DNA of 64,000 nt. Source: CALBPI01 sp038521865 (lineage in GTDB: Bacteria > Pseudomonadota > Gammaproteobacteria > Steroidobacterales > Woeseiaceae). Of this stretch, positions 61,338 to 64,000 are shown one piece after another. Numbering within the stretch: the stretch's first letter is position 1; the number at the start of each line of letters is the position of its first letter. The stretch spans positions 1,240,001 through 1,304,000 of the forward strand of contig JBCBKO010000001.1 in NCBI GenBank assembly GCA_038521865.1. Reading direction: 5' to 3'. Below the pieces are notes generated by a model, which was not told the DNA's origin, did not search any database, and saw only the letters and a program-made list of their open reading frames with translations. The position numbers and the translations under genes are program-made.

Positions 61338-62267
61338 TCAGGGGGCTCGACCCCGGATATACCCCACCGGGTTTTGATTTTTGCCGTCTTTTAGGACCTC
61401 AAAATGGAGGTTAGGTCCTGTTGCTCGGCCGGTGGAACCCATGAGACCGATAATCTGGCCTTTCTCAACTTCGTCACCGACGCTCACGTGGTTCTCTGCG
61501 TTGTGCGCGTAGCGAGTTACGTAGCCGTCACCGTGATCGATCTCGACCATCATTCCGTAGCCGTACCGGTTCCCTGAGTACGTCACCACGCCGGAGGCGA
61601 CAGAGCGAATCTCCGCGCCGGCGCGGGCCGCGATATCCACCCCTTTGTGGCGGGCCTGCTTCCCGGTGAACGGATCGGTTCGCGTGCCGTAATGCGAAGA
61701 AATCCAACCCCCGAGTACTGGCCGACCCTTCGGCATAATGCGCTCGCCAAGGTTACGAGTCAGCATCATGCTTTCCAACACTCCGAGCTGGCGAGCACGG
61801 TCTTCCATCTGAACATCAAGCGATGCCAGCTGCCGCACCAGTGAGGCCTCGTCCATATCATCCAGCAGCTCTGTTTCCTCGGGACCACCAATCGGTGGTA
61901 CGGATTCGAAGTCGAACTCCCCGTCTTCCAGACCTGCCATCTCTGTGAGACGCTGGCCAAGAGCGTCAAGCCGCACAACGTGCGCGTTCATCTGCCCTAT
62001 TCGGATCGCCAACGCATCCAAAGTGTCCTGAGCCTCGCGCTTGGCGAGCTGCAGCTCTTCATTCTGCTCCAGGAGCTCGGCGCGCATCTGGAGTAATTCT
62101 TCCTGGTCGACCGCACCGGTATGCTTCAGCGCCAATGTGTAGCCGCCTGCAAAAACCACCAGCGCGGTGATGCACAGGAGTGCGGAAGCCGCAGCAACGA
62201 ATCCTAAGGAGGTCAGGCGGAACTGTTTTGGTCCGCGGGACCCGTTGCTAAAGATAACTACATTCAT
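61338..62267 (-). CDS. M23-family (LytM) peptidase with coiled coil
   Basis: This 309-residue protein has an inner membrane helix (about residues 23-45), a coiled-coil stretch (about 55-95; ELLEQNEELQLAKREAQDTL), and a LytM domain with zinc His residues (HYGTRTDPFTG, RHKGVDIAA, LHFEVLKDG). The start MNVVIFSNGSRG was chosen to keep a short cytoplasmic tail. It could cut peptidoglycan cross-links or act as an activator of amidases. It sits between lpxC/dciA and secA, in the position where secM lies in enterics. Confidence 0.88.
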   Translation of the reverse strand: MNVVIFSNGSRGPKQFRLTSLGFVAAASALLCITALVVFAGGYTLALKHTGAVDQEELLQMRAELLEQNEELQLAKREAQDTLDALAIRIGQMNAHVVRLDALGQRLTEMAGLEDGEFDFESVPPIGGPEETELLDDMDEASLVRQLASLDVQMEDRARQLGVLESMMLTRNLGERIMPKGRPVLGGWISSHYGTRTDPFTGKQARHKGVDIAARAGAEIRSVASGVVTYSGNRYGYGMMVEIDHGDGYVTRYAHNAENHVSVGDEVEKGQIIGLMGSTGRATGPNLHFEVLKDGKNQNPVGYIRGRAP

Positions 62268-62444
62268 TGAACGATTCAGGCTACCGAGGCGTTGCCGCCA
62301 AACTCTCACAAAAACCCGCACAGCGCCGGGGACTTATATCGATGTCGCACTATGCCGAGTTAACTTTAGTTAAACCACCGACCTAGTCTCAAAGTGCTAC
62401 CATCCGCGGCTGACTCTGCGAAACGCGTCACAAAACCGCTAGCA

Positions 62445-62759
62445 ATGCCGACCCGAAAACTAAATGACGTTCTGACCGACGGCAAGTCCGGATTGGCCGA
62501 GCTCTCGCGGACCGCGCAGCAAATGGTCGAACTTGTCGACATTCTGAGGTCAGCACTTCCCGAGGAACTGCGCGGCGCGTTGCTCGGCGCAAGCCTCAAC
62601 GACGACCAAACCCTGGCTGTGACCGCGTCCTCAAGCGCGCTGGGCGCGAGGCTTCGCTATCACACCGATGCGCTGTTGTCAGCTGCGCGCACAAACGGCG
62701 TTATGGCCACACGGTGCCGAATTCGCGTGAGTCCTCAGGCGAATACAGGCGACGGGTAG
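62445..62759 (+). CDS. DciA-like DUF721 protein
   Basis: This protein has about 104 residues with the ATG at 62445 (121 with GTG at 62394). DUF721/DciA proteins load the replicative helicase in bacteria lacking DnaC-type loaders; the patterns DILRSALPEELRGALLGASLNDDQTLAVTASSSALGARLRYHTDALL, read in parts, fit the family KH-like domain. It is convergent with lpxC and their ends overlap by 25 bases. Confidence 0.7.
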   Translation: MPTRKLNDVLTDGKSGLAELSRTAQQMVELVDILRSALPEELRGALLGASLNDDQTLAVTASSSALGARLRYHTDALLSAARTNGVMATRCRIRVSPQANTGDG

Positions 62760-63643
62760 CTCACCGGAGCGTGGTCGGCCTCGTCGAAGGTTGCAAGATC
62801 GTAACAACTCCTGTCCTCTAGAATCGCTCGGACCAAACGGTTATTCAGATCATGCCCCGATTTATACGCGGAGTATTCGCCAATCAGGCTGTGGCCCAAC
62901 AGGTACAGATCGCCGACGGCGTCCAGAACCTTGTGCTTCACAAACTCATCATCGTAGCGCAAGCCGTCTTCGTTCAGGATGCGATAGTCATCCAGGACGA
63001 TCGCGTTATCCATGCTCCCGCCCAGGGTCAGACCCAATTCTCGGAGGGTTTCGATGTCTCGCATAAAACCAAAGGTACGCGCCCGGCTCACATCCCGCAG
63101 GAACGCGCTGGACGACAAATCCAAAGAAATCTGCTGGCGTTGCTTATTAATGACCGGATGATTGAATGAAATGCCGAAATTAATTCGGAACCCGTCGTAG
63201 GGAGTGAGCTCGGCCCACTTGTCGCCATCTTCCACTCGAATCTTCTTCTTGATTCGAATCAGCTTTTTCGGTGACTCCTGCTCCTCGATGCCCGCCGATT
63301 GGATCAGGAATACGAATGGCGCCGCGCTACCATCCATGATCGGCACTTCGGGTGCGGTCACATCGACATACAAATTGTCGATACCCAGAGCGCAGACCGC
63401 TGACAACAGGTGTTCGACAGTCCCCACCTTGTGCTCACCTTCAAAAAGGTTGGTACCCAGCATGGTTTCGCGCACACGGCGCCCGTCGGCGGGGATGTCT
63501 ACGGGATCGGCCAGATCTGTCCGACGAAACACAACGCCGGTATTCGGCGCCGCCGGGCGCAGGGTCATGAGTACCTTGTCGCCAGTATGCAGACCGACCC
63601 CGGTCGCCCTAATCGCAGTTTTAAGTGTTCTTTGTCGTAGCAT
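62735..63643 (-). CDS. lpxC: UDP-3-O-acyl-N-acetylglucosamine deacetylase LpxC
   Basis: This 302-residue zinc amidase commits lipid A synthesis. Start MLRQRTLKTAIRATGVGLHTG (ATG at 63643) is the family form. Zinc and catalytic residues sit in TVEHLLSAV, HKVLDAVGDLYLLGHSLIGEY and KSGHDLNN. Length is normal. Its upstream partner ftsZ is expected just beyond the right edge. Confidence 0.97.
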   Translation of the reverse strand: MLRQRTLKTAIRATGVGLHTGDKVLMTLRPAAPNTGVVFRRTDLADPVDIPADGRRVRETMLGTNLFEGEHKVGTVEHLLSAVCALGIDNLYVDVTAPEVPIMDGSAAPFVFLIQSAGIEEQESPKKLIRIKKKIRVEDGDKWAELTPYDGFRINFGISFNHPVINKQRQQISLDLSSSAFLRDVSRARTFGFMRDIETLRELGLTLGGSMDNAIVLDDYRILNEDGLRYDDEFVKHKVLDAVGDLYLLGHSLIGEYSAYKSGHDLNNRLVRAILEDRSCYDLATFDEADHAPVSYPSPVFA

Positions 63644-64000
63644 TACCACACATCTCGCTGGCACACGCAATTGCCTGCTGGCCTGTCCTACAGCCCACCA
63701 CGGCACGCGCAAGTCTTTGTTTGCACAAAAATACTGCGCCGTCCTGGCACAGCAGCCCCCCAGCATGGCGTCAATGACGCCCCAATTTGTCTTGTGACTG
63801 TTGTTTTCGCGCCAAGTTCCACAGCTGCACCCAAGCAGTACCGCGGACCGTTCCGGCGTGCAAAATCAACAAGTTGGGTTGAGATAGTAACGAAAAATTC
63901 ATAGAACGCAAGGAATCTGTAACGTTCCGGCACGCCGGTACAAGGCGTGAAAACGGGTCGAAGAGTCACCCGAGGCAGGTCCCAGGCCGCAGCGGTGAGC
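63644..64000. other. Region upstream of lpxC, no supported gene
   Basis: These 357 bases precede lpxC on its coding side. A perfect 7-bp palindrome GGCGTCAATGACGCC is at 63767-63781, but no T run follows. One open frame of 93 codons on the minus strand (63688-63969) resembles nothing I recognise and looks non-coding. Weak promoter-like strings are present (TTGCGC near TAGGAC). ftsZ, the usual neighbour, is not seen and would lie to the right. Confidence 0.4.

Noticed and set aside
63688..63969. 93-codon minus-strand frame upstream of lpxC
   Set aside because: There is no known similarity, composition is unlike neighbouring genes, and no ribosome site is seen; the place is the usual ftsZ-lpxC gap.
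1..64000. Mobile elements, prophage or resistance islands
   Set aside because: No transposase, integrase, phage or conjugation protein, target duplications or terminal repeats were seen.

Overview
The window looks like a chromosomal segment of a moderately GC-rich gammaproteobacterium. Two blocks of gene order support this. One reads recA-recX-alaS-csrA-tRNA-Ser(GCT)-tRNA-Arg(ACG). The other runs pilS-pilR-pilA-pilB-pilC-pilD-coaE-zapD, then mutT-secA and lpxC, as next to the dcw/ftsZ region of many gammaproteobacteria. A PEP-CTERM protein, a GlyGly-CTERM protein, several serine hydrolases and the N-terminus of a membrane protein of the ELKRRNV family suggest an environmental, perhaps marine or sediment, lineage (Woeseiaceae/Steroidobacterales-like). 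That placement is inference. No phage, insertion sequence or CRISPR array was seen.

Layout. 1-2700: start of a membrane protein running off the left edge, then a Rieske oxygenase / phytanoyl-CoA dioxygenase-like / thioesterase operon. Its thioesterase has lost the middle of the fold, and two TetR-type palindromes sit at its promoter. 2700-8100: a metal cluster (MerC-like protein, ABC ATPase, His-rich FtsX-type permease, DUF3299 protein, COG0523 GTPase, HupE/UreJ-like protein), read here as a zinc acquisition and allocation set with a possible Zur box in front. 8100-13400: divergent M3 and M1 zinc peptidases sharing a region with a second, better Zur-like site; the M1 gene overlaps a DUF6702 gene. 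13400-19940: a PEP-CTERM protein behind a sigma-54-type promoter; an FMN/FAD fusion oxidoreductase divergent from a LysR regulator; and a TetR regulator divergent from a VIT/vWA GlyGly-CTERM protein, with three operator copies between them. 19940-25940: two class-C beta-lactamase-like hydrolases, an S33 peptidase and a CadC-like winged-helix/TPR regulator, tied together by a duplicated promoter module.

25960-47950 is mostly core housekeeping: tRNAs, csrA, alaS, recX, recA (with a LexA box), pncC/cinA, a glycosyltransferase, mutS, a lipase-like hydrolase, aspS, a DUF502 protein, an FmdB zinc ribbon, clpB (with a sigma-32-like promoter), pgeF, rluD, bamD, nadE, sucD and sucC. 48080-58040 holds the type IV pilus regulators PilS/PilR, two pilins (the first behind a textbook sigma-54 promoter and TGACA/TGTCA repeats), PilB, PilC, PilD, CoaE and ZapD. 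58034-63643 holds mutT, secA, an M23 peptidase, a DciA-like gene and lpxC. The last 357 bases lead toward the expected ftsZ but contain no gene I can support.
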